NCBI GenBank assembly: GCA_937911745.1
Contig: CALDPX010000072.1
Location: 1 to 64,000 of the forward strand
Direction: 5' to 3'
Length of the DNA: 64,000 nucleotides
Source: an uncultured Alistipes sp.
GTDB taxonomy: Bacteria; Bacteroidota; Bacteroidia; Bacteroidales; Rikenellaceae
A program made the position numbers and the translations under genes. Shown in pieces: positions 41,065 through 49,952 of this stretch. Numbering within the stretch: position 1 is the first letter of the stretch; each line of letters starts with the position of its first letter. Under the pieces are notes generated by a model that searched no databases, was not told where the DNA came from, and was given only the letters and a program-made list of their open reading frames with translations.

Positions 41065-42450
41065 ATGAAAAAGATATTTAGTGTAATAGTGGCAGTGGGA
41101 GCAATGTTGCTGATGGCAGAATCGGCAGGAGCACAACTCCGTACCTCCTACTTTATGAACGGCTCCACGCAGCGTTATGAGATGAATCCCGCACTTTCGC
41201 CTCTGAGGGGTTACATTGCTTTGCCCGTAGTGGGCGACCTCTACGCCTCGTTGGAGAGCAACTTCCTCCGTACGGACAACTTCTTCTACCCCAATGGCGA
41301 GGGCAATGGCGTTGTGACCTATATGCACAAGAGTGTGTCGGCAGAAGAGTTTCTCAAAAAATTACCCGATGTAAACCACTTGGAGATTGGTCTTAACGAC
41401 CAGATTTTCGGCATGGGCAACTACTTCAAAGGTGGCTTCTGGTCGTTTGGTATTCGCCTGCGCTCCGAGAACAACTTCGACGTTCCCAAAGATTTCTTCG
41501 CACTTACCAAAACCCTCTCGCAGGGCACATACAACATCTCGGGTATGGGTATCGAAAGTACCAACTTTATTGACGTTTCGATGGGATATACCTTCCCCGT
41601 ACAAGATGTATTTACGCTTGGTTTCCGAGCCAAAATACTCTTGGGACTCGCACATGTTAACGCAACCATAGACCAAATGAATGTGGAGATTGGTGAGGAG
41701 AGCTACCATGCCGAGATGGCGGGTGAGTTCAGCGCCAACATTGCAGGCTATGACTTTCAGGCAATCGAGGGTGAGGTTACAATGGACTCTTTCATGTCGC
41801 ACCTAACCAATATCAACAACTTCAACCCATCGAATATCAAGAGTGTAGGCTTTGCTGTTGATGCAGGTATTGAGTGGACCTTCCGCGACGAGGAGATTCG
41901 CTTGTCGGCAGCCATAAACGACCTTGGTTTCAACGCATGGAATGCCAACAACTCCTTCTGCGCTACCATAGATAACGTAAACTTTGCATTCGAGGGCTAT
42001 GACCTTGCAACCAACGAAATCAAGTTCGAAAGCCCCGAAAACATCGTCATGACTCCCACTCCCGATGTCTCTAAGGGAAACACCAAACTTCACTCCTCGA
42101 TAGTTGTGGGTTTGGAATACAACTTCATGAATGACCTAATTGGCGTGGGCGCACTATGGAACTCCAAAATGTACGACAATCGCAAGTGGAACTCCATCGG
42201 AGGTGCAGTAACGCTCCGACCAACAAATTGGCTAACCGCCTCGGCAAATTACTCTTGGGTTAATTCTTTGGGAGTATTTGGATTTGCCATCAACGCCCAC
42301 TCCACTTTCGTAAACTTCTTCTTCGGTATGGACTACATCGCCACGAAATACGGCACAGCCAAAGGCGGAGCAATTCCCATTCCTCTGAACCAAAACTCGG
42401 TTAATCTCTCGTTCGGACTCTCAATACCTCTGAGCCCACGAATGTTCTAA
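41065..42450 (+). CDS. DUF5723 family outer-membrane-type protein
   Basis: 461 residues from ATG at 41065. A cleavable signal peptide (MKKIFSVIVAVGAMLLMAES, then AGA|Q) is followed by TSYFMNGSTQRYEMNPALSP, the typical start of DUF5723 proteins. Alternating aromatic and polar residues and a terminal aromatic (LSFGLSIPLSPRMF) suggest an outer-membrane beta-barrel related to the PorV/FadL type. Substrate is unknown. It follows the large lipoprotein gene and ends before a strong hairpin (42496-42536). Confidence 0.8.
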   Translation: MKKIFSVIVAVGAMLLMAESAGAQLRTSYFMNGSTQRYEMNPALSPLRGYIALPVVGDLYASLESNFLRTDNFFYPNGEGNGVVTYMHKSVSAEEFLKKLPDVNHLEIGLNDQIFGMGNYFKGGFWSFGIRLRSENNFDVPKDFFALTKTLSQGTYNISGMGIESTNFIDVSMGYTFPVQDVFTLGFRAKILLGLAHVNATIDQMNVEIGEESYHAEMAGEFSANIAGYDFQAIEGEVTMDSFMSHLTNINNFNPSNIKSVGFAVDAGIEWTFRDEEIRLSAAINDLGFNAWNANNSFCATIDNVNFAFEGYDLATNEIKFESPENIVMTPTPDVSKGNTKLHSSIVVGLEYNFMNDLIGVGALWNSKMYDNRKWNSIGGAVTLRPTNWLTASANYSWVNSLGVFGFAINAHSTFVNFFFGMDYIATKYGTAKGGAIPIPLNQNSVNLSFGLSIPLSPRMF

Positions 42451-42495
42451 CAGAGTCATCACTACGCCACATTTGGCATTATTACCCAAAAAAAA

Positions 42496-42536
42496 GAATT
42501 TCTCCCTTGTTTGCTCTGCGTAAACAAGGGAGAAAT
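42496..42536 (+). terminator. Terminator after the DUF5723 gene
   Basis: AATTTCTCCCTTGTTT and AAACAAGGGAGAAATT arms with a 9-base loop, followed by TTAT. It sits between convergent genes. Confidence 0.8.
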
Positions 42537-42567
42537 TTTATACTCTGCTACAAGAGCGGCAAGACTC

Positions 42568-43485
42568 TTACCACAATTTTGAAGGGTACTCACCCCTGGC
42601 AATTAAAGCATTAATTTTCGCCACTACATCTGGTTTGTCCTCTTTATAGGTAACGCCAAACCATTGCGAGTTGCAGGTAAGAACCCTCATCGTAGCAGTG
42701 CCCGAACCGATAAGGTGATTCACTGCCATAGGGATAAAGAACTCGCTTTTGAGGTTGGTCATATTCTCCTCTTTGGAGAGGAATTCTACAAAGAGTCGGT
42801 TGCTATGAGTGAAGTAGTCGGGCGTGAAGCCAAACATATTCATCGACACCGTAGCATTCTCGTCAATCTCCTGCTCTGAGCCTTTGTTGTCGTAGATAAC
42901 CCTACCGTCTGCAAGGCGTTTGATGCCCAAACGCTCGGTCATACCTGCGAGGTTGCCCTCTGCATCCACCACGCACTCGCCCCTCGATACGGTACCGAAG
43001 TCGCTCAGTGTGTTGCAGAGTTTATAGCCCACCATACAGTATTTGCCCTCAGCCTCTGCCGACAGCGAGTTGAGATACTCTGCCATAGTGCGGAAAGCGT
43101 CATAGCCGTAGAAGTCATCGGCATTGATAACCGCGAAGGGGGTATTGATAACCTCTGCACCCATCATAATAGCGTGGTTGGTACCCCAGGGTTTAACCCT
43201 CTCGGCGGGCACCAAAAAGCCCTCGGGGAGTTTATGGAGTTCCTGATATACGAAATCGACCTCAATTTTACCGCCAAAACGCGAAGCGGGGAATGCTGCC
43301 TTAAACGTGTCGGCAAAAGCCTCGCGGATGACGAAAACGACCTTGCCAAAGCCTGCGCGCGCAGCGTCATAGATGGAGTAGTCGATTATAGCCTCTCCCG
43401 AAGGACCTACGCCGTCCATCTGTTTGAGGGAGCCGTAGCGCGATGCCATACCTGCGGCAAGCACAAGGAGTGTTGGTTTGCTCAT
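42568..43485 (-). CDS. Sugar-phosphate nucleotidyltransferase family protein
   Basis: 305 residues from ATG at 43485. The GT-A-like nucleotidyltransferase signature LVLAAGMASRYGSLKQMDGVGPSG is seen in two parts at 5-28, with the sugar/NTP loop KQMD. FAVINADDFYGYDAF gives the metal-binding Asp pair. The family includes UTP-glucose-1-phosphate uridylyltransferase and related enzymes, but no neighbouring sugar-pathway gene fixes the substrate. Cytoplasmic; no signal peptide. Confidence 0.8.
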   Translation of the reverse strand: MSKPTLLVLAAGMASRYGSLKQMDGVGPSGEAIIDYSIYDAARAGFGKVVFVIREAFADTFKAAFPASRFGGKIEVDFVYQELHKLPEGFLVPAERVKPWGTNHAIMMGAEVINTPFAVINADDFYGYDAFRTMAEYLNSLSAEAEGKYCMVGYKLCNTLSDFGTVSRGECVVDAEGNLAGMTERLGIKRLADGRVIYDNKGSEQEIDENATVSMNMFGFTPDYFTHSNRLFVEFLSKEENMTNLKSEFFIPMAVNHLIGSGTATMRVLTCNSQWFGVTYKEDKPDVVAKINALIARGEYPSKLW

Positions 43486-43577
43486 AGTTATAATATATGT
43501 GTTATATTGTGTTTTACTCGTTTTCTCTCTCCGCAAAATTACACCTTATTATCAATAATGCAAAATCGAGAAACAAG

Positions 43578-43603
43578 ACAACCTCCGACCGATGTCGGAG
43601 GTT
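43578..43603 (-). terminator. Hairpin between the nucleotidyltransferase and ompH-like genes
   Basis: CAACCTCCGAC and GTCGGAGGTTG arms with CGAT loop, located 27 bases downstream of the ompH-like stop. Confidence 0.75.
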
Positions 43604-43630
43604 GCACATAATTCCTACTTATGACAGAGA

Positions 43631-44248
43631 TTATTTCTTGTAGGCAGCGTTGAGTGCCTCGATAATCTCGGAGGTGATGTTCAGTGCGGGATTGGCGTTG
43701 ATGATAGGACCGCCGGTGGTGGTGCTCGACAGAACGATGTCGTAGCGGAGGTCGGCATTGAGTTTTGCTACATACTCATATACGCTGTTCACAATCTGGT
43801 TGTTGATAACCATCTCCTCCTCGGCGAGTTCATTACCTACCTTCTGAGCCTCCTGCTGGTGCTTTGCGATGCGCTCCTGGATTTTTACCTCCTCGGCTTG
43901 GAGTTTCTGCATCTCGGTCTCGGCATTGGCACGAGTGATGAGCACTTTGTTAACTTTGTCCTGCAACTCCACAACCTTGTTTTGGAGTTTGGTGTAGTCC
44001 TTCTGGATGGCGTTCTCAGTGGCGGTGAGTTTCTTGGTGGCTGCATCGTATTTAGCCTGGAACTCAGCCTGTTTGTCCTTTGCGAAGTTGTACTCTGCAA
44101 CTACCTGATCGATGTAGAAGTAGGCGATTTTGCCTGTTGTCTGAGCGGCAGCCTCTGTGCCTTCGGTGGTTGCTGTGGTGTTGTTCTGGTTGTTGCAGGC
44201 GGTCATACCAAGAGAGAGCACTGCAACGGCAATCAAAAGTTTTTTCAT
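43631..44248 (-). CDS. OmpH/Skp-like lipoprotein
   Basis: 205 residues from ATG at 44248. The signal MKKLLIAVAVLSLGMTAC predicts lipidation at Cys18, followed by an Asn/Thr-rich linker. GKIAYFYIDQVVAEYNFAKD matches the start of OmpH/Skp proteins. The central 60-150 region is a strong helical coiled coil (QAKYDAATKKLTATENAIQK), the Skp tentacles. Skp holds unfolded outer-membrane proteins in the periplasm. A lipidated form would be membrane-tethered, unlike E. coli Skp. No bamA or lpxD is adjacent here. Confidence 0.83.
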   Translation of the reverse strand: MKKLLIAVAVLSLGMTACNNQNNTTATTEGTEAAAQTTGKIAYFYIDQVVAEYNFAKDKQAEFQAKYDAATKKLTATENAIQKDYTKLQNKVVELQDKVNKVLITRANAETEMQKLQAEEVKIQERIAKHQQEAQKVGNELAEEEMVINNQIVNSVYEYVAKLNADLRYDIVLSSTTTGGPIINANPALNITSEIIEALNAAYKK

Positions 44249-44405
44249 ATAATTTGTATTATTTTTGTTTTTTGAATTCAACTAAAAATCCCTAACGAGT
44301 GGCAAATATAATAACAAATTAACAAAAATCACCCATCCCTCGCCCCTAAAAACAACCAAAGGGAGCAATTAGCCCCCTTTGTGTCATTTTTATTGTGTTT
44401 ACTCC

Positions 44406-44873
44406 TTACTTGTAGAGTGCCATTATCTCCTCGTAGTCCTTGTTTGTGAATGTATAGGTATGCTTCGCTATACAATTTTGTTCGCCCTTATAAGCAATAT
44501 CCCAATTTTCGGCATCGCGAACATCACAATCAATGACCTTGCCCTTGAAAGTATGACTTACACCTCCTCTAAAATTGAATGTTATGGTAGCTGTTTGATG
44601 AGAGGTCGTTGGCTGAGAATAAAGATCATACCAAGCCCAAAACGAACTGGGAGTGATTCTTGTGCAGGCTATGGGACCCACAGGTGTTTTTACTCCTTCC
44701 TTTGCATCGTAGGTGCTTGGCACAACCACAACAACCTCAAAGGAGTGAGCTGTCTGATTATCCACGTACCAAGTACCCATAAATTCGTACTGACCACCCT
44801 CATAAGGTGCAGAGCAACTATTCAATAGCACTATAATTAGCGAAACAATAAAAAGACTTATTTTTCTCATCAT
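44406..44873 (-). CDS. Small lipoprotein of unknown function
   Basis: 155 residues from ATG at 44873 (a second ATG at 44870). The signal MMRKISLFIVSLIIVLLNSC gives lipidated Cys20. The body is beta-rich with TATITFNFRGGVSHTFKGKV, and no motif is recognised. The same frame stays open 21 codons upstream to 44936, where it encodes ANMPAGVTDAIID. That segment closely resembles the C-terminus of the preceding metallopeptidase (NKPLGVTDAMID), so it looks like a leftover of a duplication rather than part of this protein. It lies 76 bases after the metallopeptidase gene. Confidence 0.7.
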   Translation of the reverse strand: MMRKISLFIVSLIIVLLNSCSAPYEGGQYEFMGTWYVDNQTAHSFEVVVVVPSTYDAKEGVKTPVGPIACTRITPSSFWAWYDLYSQPTTSHQTATITFNFRGGVSHTFKGKVIDCDVRDAENWDIAYKGEQNCIAKHTYTFTNKDYEEIMALYK

Positions 44874-44875
44874 AC

Positions 44876-45030
44876 CAAAGTCTATTATCGCATCAGTAAC
44901 TCCCGCTGGCATATTGGCTAATCTATTGTATTTCATAGTTCACAAGTATTTACTCTGGTTTATAGGCGTTGTAAAAATCGATCAATTCATCAATCATCGC
45001 ATCAGTAACTCCTAAGGGTTTATTGGCTTT
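44876..45030 (-). repeat. Imperfect direct repeat at the metallopeptidase 3' end
   Basis: ATCGCATCAGTAACTCC occurs at 44887 and again at 44997, about 110 bases apart, each followed by similar TATTGGCT. The left copy is in the spacer before the small lipoprotein and the right copy is the last coding part of the metallopeptidase. Confidence 0.7.
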
Positions 45031-46611
45031 TAATTTCGTTCGAATATCATTGAGTGTCTCCGAAGTATTTACAATAGTATTTAGTGTCTCGGGGGTATAA
45101 CCAGTAATACTATCGTTTGGATAATTTATATTTTGTCCTTTTTTTATTCGCTGATTCCAATCGTCATACAAGTCAATAAACAGACTGGAATACTTGGAAT
45201 TGGAATTAGAATTCCAATTCCAAGCGCCCTCTATTCCTATCGTAAAAGTTTTACAATAATCTTCAAAAGAAAAAGACTCCATATCATACTTACCAAGTTC
45301 CCCATATTCAAGATAAGTAAGATATCCCTGAATAAACTCCGACCAGCTTTCTTTTATGAAACTATCTGTCGCATTGTACGAAACCAATGTTTTGGTGCTA
45401 TACATGTTAGCATGCCCCATTTCATGGACTGCTGTTGAGAAAAGAAGCTCTGTACTGTAAGCAACTCCTTCTAAATCCTTGCAATAAATCCAAATATCCC
45501 CCGTTATTCCAAACGAAACGGATGGACTAAAATATCCCATCCACCCCTGCTCATGAGCCTTGTTGTGCATATAACATATCTTCAAATTACCCGTAGATGG
45601 GGGCTCTTGCTGATGAATACCTCCTCTATTCCCATAAAAGTACCTATATGCTGCTCTATTTATTGTGGCAAAGTTTTTATCCTTTGGCATTGTTAAGCCA
45701 CTAATATCCAAACTCCACCCTCCAGAAGTTTCAGGCCCATTTGTGATGGCTTGATCAAGATTCCCGTCTCTAATATCGTATTTATTGCTGCGTTCCCAGT
45801 AAATATAATATGTGTATCTATTTAAAGAATTGCGAACAATTAAATACTCTCCATTTTCGTCCGTATAAGCAGATTTGGTCGAATACCAATTTTTACATTT
45901 GATTTTTGCGCCAGCCACAGGAACATATTCCCCTATCCAACTATCATAGACTCTGATTTGTCCCCCAAAACTATATGACGCCCTTGTTGTGCCATCGCTG
46001 CGAGTAGCCACAGCATCACACTCATACTCGTTGCCCGTCAGTTCAAAAGATTTCTTAACAATGGCATTGATAAACGAGGGCGAAAGCGTGCGGGTATAGT
46101 CGGTGAGTTCATCGGGGATATACAGCTCCTCCAAAATCTCATACTCGCACACCTCGGGGATTGGGTGACCTACGGGAATGGAAACATAGTAGTAGGTTGG
46201 TACACCCTCTGGCAGCGATGGGTCGTGGTAATACCTACCGCTCGAAACCACCTCATAATCGAGAGGGTGATCGTAGAAATCAAGTGAAGAGTCCGACCAT
46301 AGCATAGCATCTAATTCATCAACGTTCTTGGGTTTGAATTTGACGTAAAGGTGCGTAGGTTGGATATCTTCTACCGAGAAACCACTGCGACTCTCGGCAG
46401 GCAACAGATTGAGAGCTCTGCGCATATTCTCCAACGAGTAGGGATTTTCCAGTTTCCTGCCAAGTTGCATCATCCCGTCACTTGGAACAAACTCCTCTTG
46501 TTGTTCCGCAATTGGTGGAACTTCGGGTTGCGCAAGGTCAATCGGCAATTCGTTTTGGCACGAAACTATGAGGCTCAATATGCCAACAACAATTAGTGTT
46601 TTTCTTTTCAT
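44950..46611 (-). CDS. Lipoprotein zinc metallopeptidase with Ig-like domain
   Basis: 553 residues. The signal MKRKTLIVVGILSLIVSC gives lipidated Cys18. A carboxypeptidase-regulatory-like beta domain is likely at about 214-275 (GAKIKCKNWYSTKSAYTDEN). The zinc site is HEMGH with His396, Glu397 and His400, and ESWSEF at 421-426 offers the third ligand Glu421, a gluzincin-like arrangement. I cannot place it in a named peptidase family with confidence. A small lipoprotein follows it, as at the C10 protease locus. The gene is AT-richer than its neighbours, which suggests accessory origin. Promoter at 46650-46657. Confidence 0.8.
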   Translation of the reverse strand: MKRKTLIVVGILSLIVSCQNELPIDLAQPEVPPIAEQQEEFVPSDGMMQLGRKLENPYSLENMRRALNLLPAESRSGFSVEDIQPTHLYVKFKPKNVDELDAMLWSDSSLDFYDHPLDYEVVSSGRYYHDPSLPEGVPTYYYVSIPVGHPIPEVCEYEILEELYIPDELTDYTRTLSPSFINAIVKKSFELTGNEYECDAVATRSDGTTRASYSFGGQIRVYDSWIGEYVPVAGAKIKCKNWYSTKSAYTDENGEYLIVRNSLNRYTYYIYWERSNKYDIRDGNLDQAITNGPETSGGWSLDISGLTMPKDKNFATINRAAYRYFYGNRGGIHQQEPPSTGNLKICYMHNKAHEQGWMGYFSPSVSFGITGDIWIYCKDLEGVAYSTELLFSTAVHEMGHANMYSTKTLVSYNATDSFIKESWSEFIQGYLTYLEYGELGKYDMESFSFEDYCKTFTIGIEGAWNWNSNSNSKYSSLFIDLYDDWNQRIKKGQNINYPNDSITGYTPETLNTIVNTSETLNDIRTKLKANKPLGVTDAMIDELIDFYNAYKPE

Positions 46612-46645
46612 AACTCATCGGTTTTGGAGAAAACTAAGATTTATC

Positions 46646-46659
46646 GTTACAAATGTAAC
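46646..46659 (-). promoter_or_regulatory. Palindromic -7 region of the metallopeptidase promoter
   Basis: GTTACAAATGTAAC is a perfect palindrome with a TACATTTG -7 element on the minus strand. The leader to the ATG is about 30 bases. Confidence 0.55.
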
Positions 46660-46772
46660 ATTAATGCTATAAAAATCCAAACGGCGACAATCACAACTTA
46701 CAAAATGGTACTAAAATTTAATATTTGCAATTGTACGATACTTTTATGACAAAGAAATGCGCATTGTTTGAC

Positions 46773-46801
46773 TTGTTTCTCGACTCTTTTTATTAACTTT
46801 G
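46773..46801 (+). promoter_or_regulatory. ruvA operon promoter
   Basis: TTG (46773-46775), an 18-base spacer and TAACTTTG (46794-46801), 39 bases before the ruvA ATG. Confidence 0.65.
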
Positions 46802-46840
46802 TACGATAAAACGCACATAAATTTTGAAACTTCCAAGATT

Positions 46841-47443
46841 ATGTTTGACTATTTGAGAGGCTTGTTGGCAGAACTGACTCCCACCTACGCAGTTGTGGAG
46901 TGCGGAGGAGTAGGATATATCGTTACCATTTCGCTCCAAACCTACACGCAGTTGGAGGGCAGAGAGGAGGCTATGGTCTATGTTCATCACGTTGTGCGCG
47001 AGGATGCCGAGATACTCTACGGCTTTGCCGACCGTGCAGAGAGGGACGTTTTCCGTCTGCTGATTGGTGTCTCGGGCGTGGGCGGTGGTACGGCACGAAT
47101 GATTCTTTCGACCTACACCCCCTCGGAACTATCGAACATCATCACCTCCGAGAATGCCGTACTGCTCAAAAACGTCAAGGGCTTAGGTCTGAAAACGGCT
47201 CAGAAAATCATCGTAGAGATTAAGGACAAGATGGTTGGTATCGAGGGTAGCAGCAAGGTAGCTCAGAAGGAGATTTTGGGCAATATGTCTGCCGGCTCGG
47301 AGAACTACTCGGAGGCGTTGCAGGCACTGACGATGCTCGGCTTTGGCAAGGCTGCCTCCGAAAAGGTACTGCGCAAGGTGCTCAAAGAGAATCCCACAGC
47401 CGAAGTGGAGGCTCTCATCCGCCTATCTCTCAAACAATTATAG
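46841..47443 (+). CDS. ruvA: Holliday junction branch migration protein RuvA
   Basis: 200 residues from ATG at 46841, which starts MFDYLRGLLAELTPTYAVVE, the standard RuvA N-terminal OB-fold. Two helix-hairpin-helix motifs follow: LLIGVSGVGGGTARMILS near residue 77 and LKNVKGLGLKTAQKIIVEIK near 112. The C-terminal RuvB-binding domain (about 150-200) is present. RuvA grips the four-way junction and loads RuvB. It heads a probable operon with the YbbR-like, coaE, folP and lolD genes. Confidence 0.96.
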   Translation: MFDYLRGLLAELTPTYAVVECGGVGYIVTISLQTYTQLEGREEAMVYVHHVVREDAEILYGFADRAERDVFRLLIGVSGVGGGTARMILSTYTPSELSNIITSENAVLLKNVKGLGLKTAQKIIVEIKDKMVGIEGSSKVAQKEILGNMSAGSENYSEALQALTMLGFGKAASEKVLRKVLKENPTAEVEALIRLSLKQL

Positions 47444-47470
47444 AACAAACTCCAAGCAACAACTAAACAT

Positions 47471-47881
47471 ATGACACGCAAAATAATCGACAAGGGCAAG
47501 ACACTCTTTGGCAACCTCAAAAGACGCATCACGCCCGCCTTTTTGGTAACGCTTGCAATGGCACTGATTTTTTGGTATAGTGGCAAGTTACAATATACTT
47601 ACACTGCCGAGGTACCAGTGAGTGTGGTTATTGACGGCGAACGCCACCGTGTGACGTGTGTTGTAGAGGGTACGGGGCACAACATTGTGTCGGCTCGTTA
47701 CTTCAAACGTAAAACCATCAAAGTCCGTACGGGCGAGGTGGATATGATTCCTGTCGATGGCGTATCTGACACTTACGAGGTCACTCCTGCTTCGTTGCAA
47801 CATCTCATATCGGTGCGCAACCCCAGCCTCAAAGTACTCTCGGTTAGTCATCTACCCTACATACGCATCTCAACCGAATAG
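47471..47881 (+). CDS. Small YbbR-like membrane-anchored protein
   Basis: 136 residues. A basic N-terminus is followed by one membrane segment (FLVTLAMALIFWYSG, about 24-38) and a small extracytoplasmic beta domain (YTYTAEVPVSVVIDGERH and following) resembling a single YbbR repeat. Canonical YbbR proteins have several repeats, so this is a minimal form. In Bacteroidetes such genes often precede coaE, as here, 16 bases upstream. The biochemical role is not known. Confidence 0.7.
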   Translation: MTRKIIDKGKTLFGNLKRRITPAFLVTLAMALIFWYSGKLQYTYTAEVPVSVVIDGERHRVTCVVEGTGHNIVSARYFKRKTIKVRTGEVDMIPVDGVSDTYEVTPASLQHLISVRNPSLKVLSVSHLPYIRISTE

Positions 47882-47896
47882 AATCACACACGACCT

Positions 47897-48478
47897 ATGA
47901 GGCGAGTTGCAGTGACGGGAGGCATTGGCAGTGGCAAGAGCACGGTTTGTAAGGCTCTTGCGGCTCTCTCGGGTGCGCCAATCTACGATTCGGACAGCAG
48001 GGCAAAGGAGATTATGGCTACCCACCCCGAGGTGCGCCAAGAACTCGTGGGGCTCTTTGGCGAGGAGGTTTTTGCCGAGGGGGTGCTCAATCGTGCGCTT
48101 ATCTCTTCGCGAGTATTTGGCAACCCACCTATGCTCGAAAGGCTCAATGCCATTGTCCACCCGCGTGTGGTGGCAGACTTCGAAGAGTGGGCAGAGAGCC
48201 AAAGCAGTAGTTATGTCATATTGGAGAGTGCGTTGCTCTTTACCTCTCCTCTTGTGGGACACTACGACTTGGCGGTGGTGGTAGATGCACCGTTGGAGAT
48301 GCGTGTGGAACGTTGCGTCGGGCGTGACGGGACTACACCCGAGGAGGTGCGCCGCCGCATAGAGAGCCAGATGAGTGCCGACAAGATGCGCCAGAGGGCA
48401 GATATCGTTGTGGAGGCAGACGGCAGAGATTTGCGCCCCGCAGTGGAGGAGATAGACCGAATAATGAGCACAAAGTGA
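47897..48478 (+). CDS. coaE: Dephospho-CoA kinase
   Basis: 193-residue P-loop kinase for the last step of coenzyme A synthesis. It has Walker A GGIGSGKST (9-17) and the CoA-binding YDSDSRAKEI. The lid/substrate segment is LNAIVHPRV, and the later VDAPLEMRVERCVGRDGTT segment is also typical. Length is standard. The stop TGA overlaps the ATG of folP by one base (TGATG), so translation is probably coupled. Confidence 0.95.
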   Translation: MRRVAVTGGIGSGKSTVCKALAALSGAPIYDSDSRAKEIMATHPEVRQELVGLFGEEVFAEGVLNRALISSRVFGNPPMLERLNAIVHPRVVADFEEWAESQSSSYVILESALLFTSPLVGHYDLAVVVDAPLEMRVERCVGRDGTTPEEVRRRIESQMSADKMRQRADIVVEADGRDLRPAVEEIDRIMSTK

Positions 48479-49287
48479 TGAAACACCCTATCCCATACCG
48501 CAAAGTGATGTCGATACTGAACGTCACCCCCGACTCGTTCTATGCCGCAAGTCGCAACGAGAGCGATGAGGCCATACGTCAGAGCGTGGAGCGTATGGTG
48601 GCAGAGGGAGCGGATATTATAGACATTGGTGGCTACTCCACCCGACCGGGGGCTACGGATGTCCCCACCGAGGAGGAGATTGCAAGGGTGCTTGCAGGCG
48701 TGCGTATCGCAAGGGAGGTAGCACCCAATATAACCATTTCGATAGACACTTTCCGTAGCGAGGTCGCCGAAGCGGTGCTCTCGCAGTATGAGAATATAAT
48801 CATAAACGATGTGACGGCTGGCGAGCGTGACGGGCGTATGGCGGAGGTTGTCGCCAAGTGGGAGGCTCCGATGGTGGTTATGCACTCGCGCGGCACACCC
48901 CAGACTATGCAGTCGCTCACACACTATGCAGACGTTGTGGAGGAGGTCAGGGACTACCTCGTAAGGCGTGCCGAGTGGCTTACTGCCAAGGGCGTAAAGG
49001 AGATAATCCTCGACCCTGGCATAGGCTTCGCCAAGACCGAGGAGCAGAACTTTGCGCTCTTGGCGGGCTTGGAGCGTATAGCCTCTCTCGGCTATCCTGT
49101 TTTGGCGGGTATTTCGCGCAAGAGTTTTATGTGTCGCACACTCGACATCGCCCCCGCCGAGGCTCTCGAAGCGACCACAGCCCTCCATTGGGCGTGCTTG
49201 GAGCGCGGAGCAGCCATATTGCGTGTTCACGACACACTCGCCGCACGACAGACCATCACATTGTATGAAAAACTCTACCGACTATGA
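48478..49287 (+). CDS. folP: Dihydropteroate synthase
   Basis: 269 residues from ATG at 48478; a GTG one codon upstream is possible. It condenses dihydropterin pyrophosphate with p-aminobenzoate in folate synthesis and is the sulfonamide target. Both signature blocks are visible: MSILNVTPDSFY near 10-21 and GADIIDIGGYSTRPGAT near 42-58, with the Arg/Pro residues of the sulfonamide loop. DPGIGFAKTEEQN and the final IARVHD-type segment (ILRVHDTLAAR) are present. Overlaps lolD by 4 bases. Confidence 0.95.
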   Translation: MKHPIPYRKVMSILNVTPDSFYAASRNESDEAIRQSVERMVAEGADIIDIGGYSTRPGATDVPTEEEIARVLAGVRIAREVAPNITISIDTFRSEVAEAVLSQYENIIINDVTAGERDGRMAEVVAKWEAPMVVMHSRGTPQTMQSLTHYADVVEEVRDYLVRRAEWLTAKGVKEIILDPGIGFAKTEEQNFALLAGLERIASLGYPVLAGISRKSFMCRTLDIAPAEALEATTALHWACLERGAAILRVHDTLAARQTITLYEKLYRL

Positions 49288-49952
49288 GTAAAGAGATAAT
49301 AAGAATCGAAAATCTCCACAAACACTACGGCTCCTTCGAGGTGCTCAGGGGTGTATCGCTCTCTATCGCCGAGGGCGAGGTTGTGGCTATCGTGGGACCA
49401 AGCGGTGCAGGCAAGACCACCCTGCTGCACGTTATGGGCGCACTCTCGGAGTTCGATGGCGGCTCAGTGGTGGTCGATGGTGTGGATGTGGGCACCCTTA
49501 CGGGCGATGCCGCAGCCGATTTCCGCTCTCGGAAGGTGGGATTGGTGTTTCAGTTCCACCACCTATTGCCCGAGTTTACCGCCTTGGAGAATGTATGCCT
49601 ACCCGCCTATATTGCAGGACGCGACAAGGCGGAGGTGGAGCAACGGGCGAAAGAGTTGCTCGCCATTGTGGGGCTCTCGGAGCGCTTGGAGCATAAACCT
49701 TCGGCACTTTCGGGTGGCGAGCAGCAACGTGTGGCTATCGCTCGTGCGCTTATCAACTCGCCCCGCATACTGCTTGCCGATGAGCCTTCGGGCAACCTCG
49801 ACACAATCAACCGCACCGAAATCCACAACCTCTTCTTCGAGTTAAGAGAGAAGTTGGGACTTACGGTGGTGGTCGTCACCCACGATGAGTCGCTCGCCCG
49901 AATGAGCGACAGGAAATTGACCATCGTAGATGGAGAGTTGACGAAAAAATGA
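49284..49952 (+). CDS. lolD: LolD-like lipoprotein-release ABC transporter ATPase
   Basis: 222 residues. Walker A is GPSGAGKTT (38-46), the Q-loop is VFQFHHLLPEFTALENV, the signature is LSGGEQQRVAIARAL and Walker B is ILLADEPSGNLD. The FHHLLPEFTALENV stretch is typical of LolD and distinguishes it from MacB/FtsE-like relatives. LolD drives release of lipoproteins from the inner membrane with LolC/E, which are not in the window. The last codons (TTGACGAAAAAATGA) lie inside stem 1 of a family B element, and the TGA stop is exactly the hairpin loop. Confidence 0.9.
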   Translation: MSKEIIRIENLHKHYGSFEVLRGVSLSIAEGEVVAIVGPSGAGKTTLLHVMGALSEFDGGSVVVDGVDVGTLTGDAAADFRSRKVGLVFQFHHLLPEFTALENVCLPAYIAGRDKAEVEQRAKELLAIVGLSERLEHKPSALSGGEQQRVAIARALINSPRILLADEPSGNLDTINRTEIHNLFFELREKLGLTVVVVTHDESLARMSDRKLTIVDGELTKK

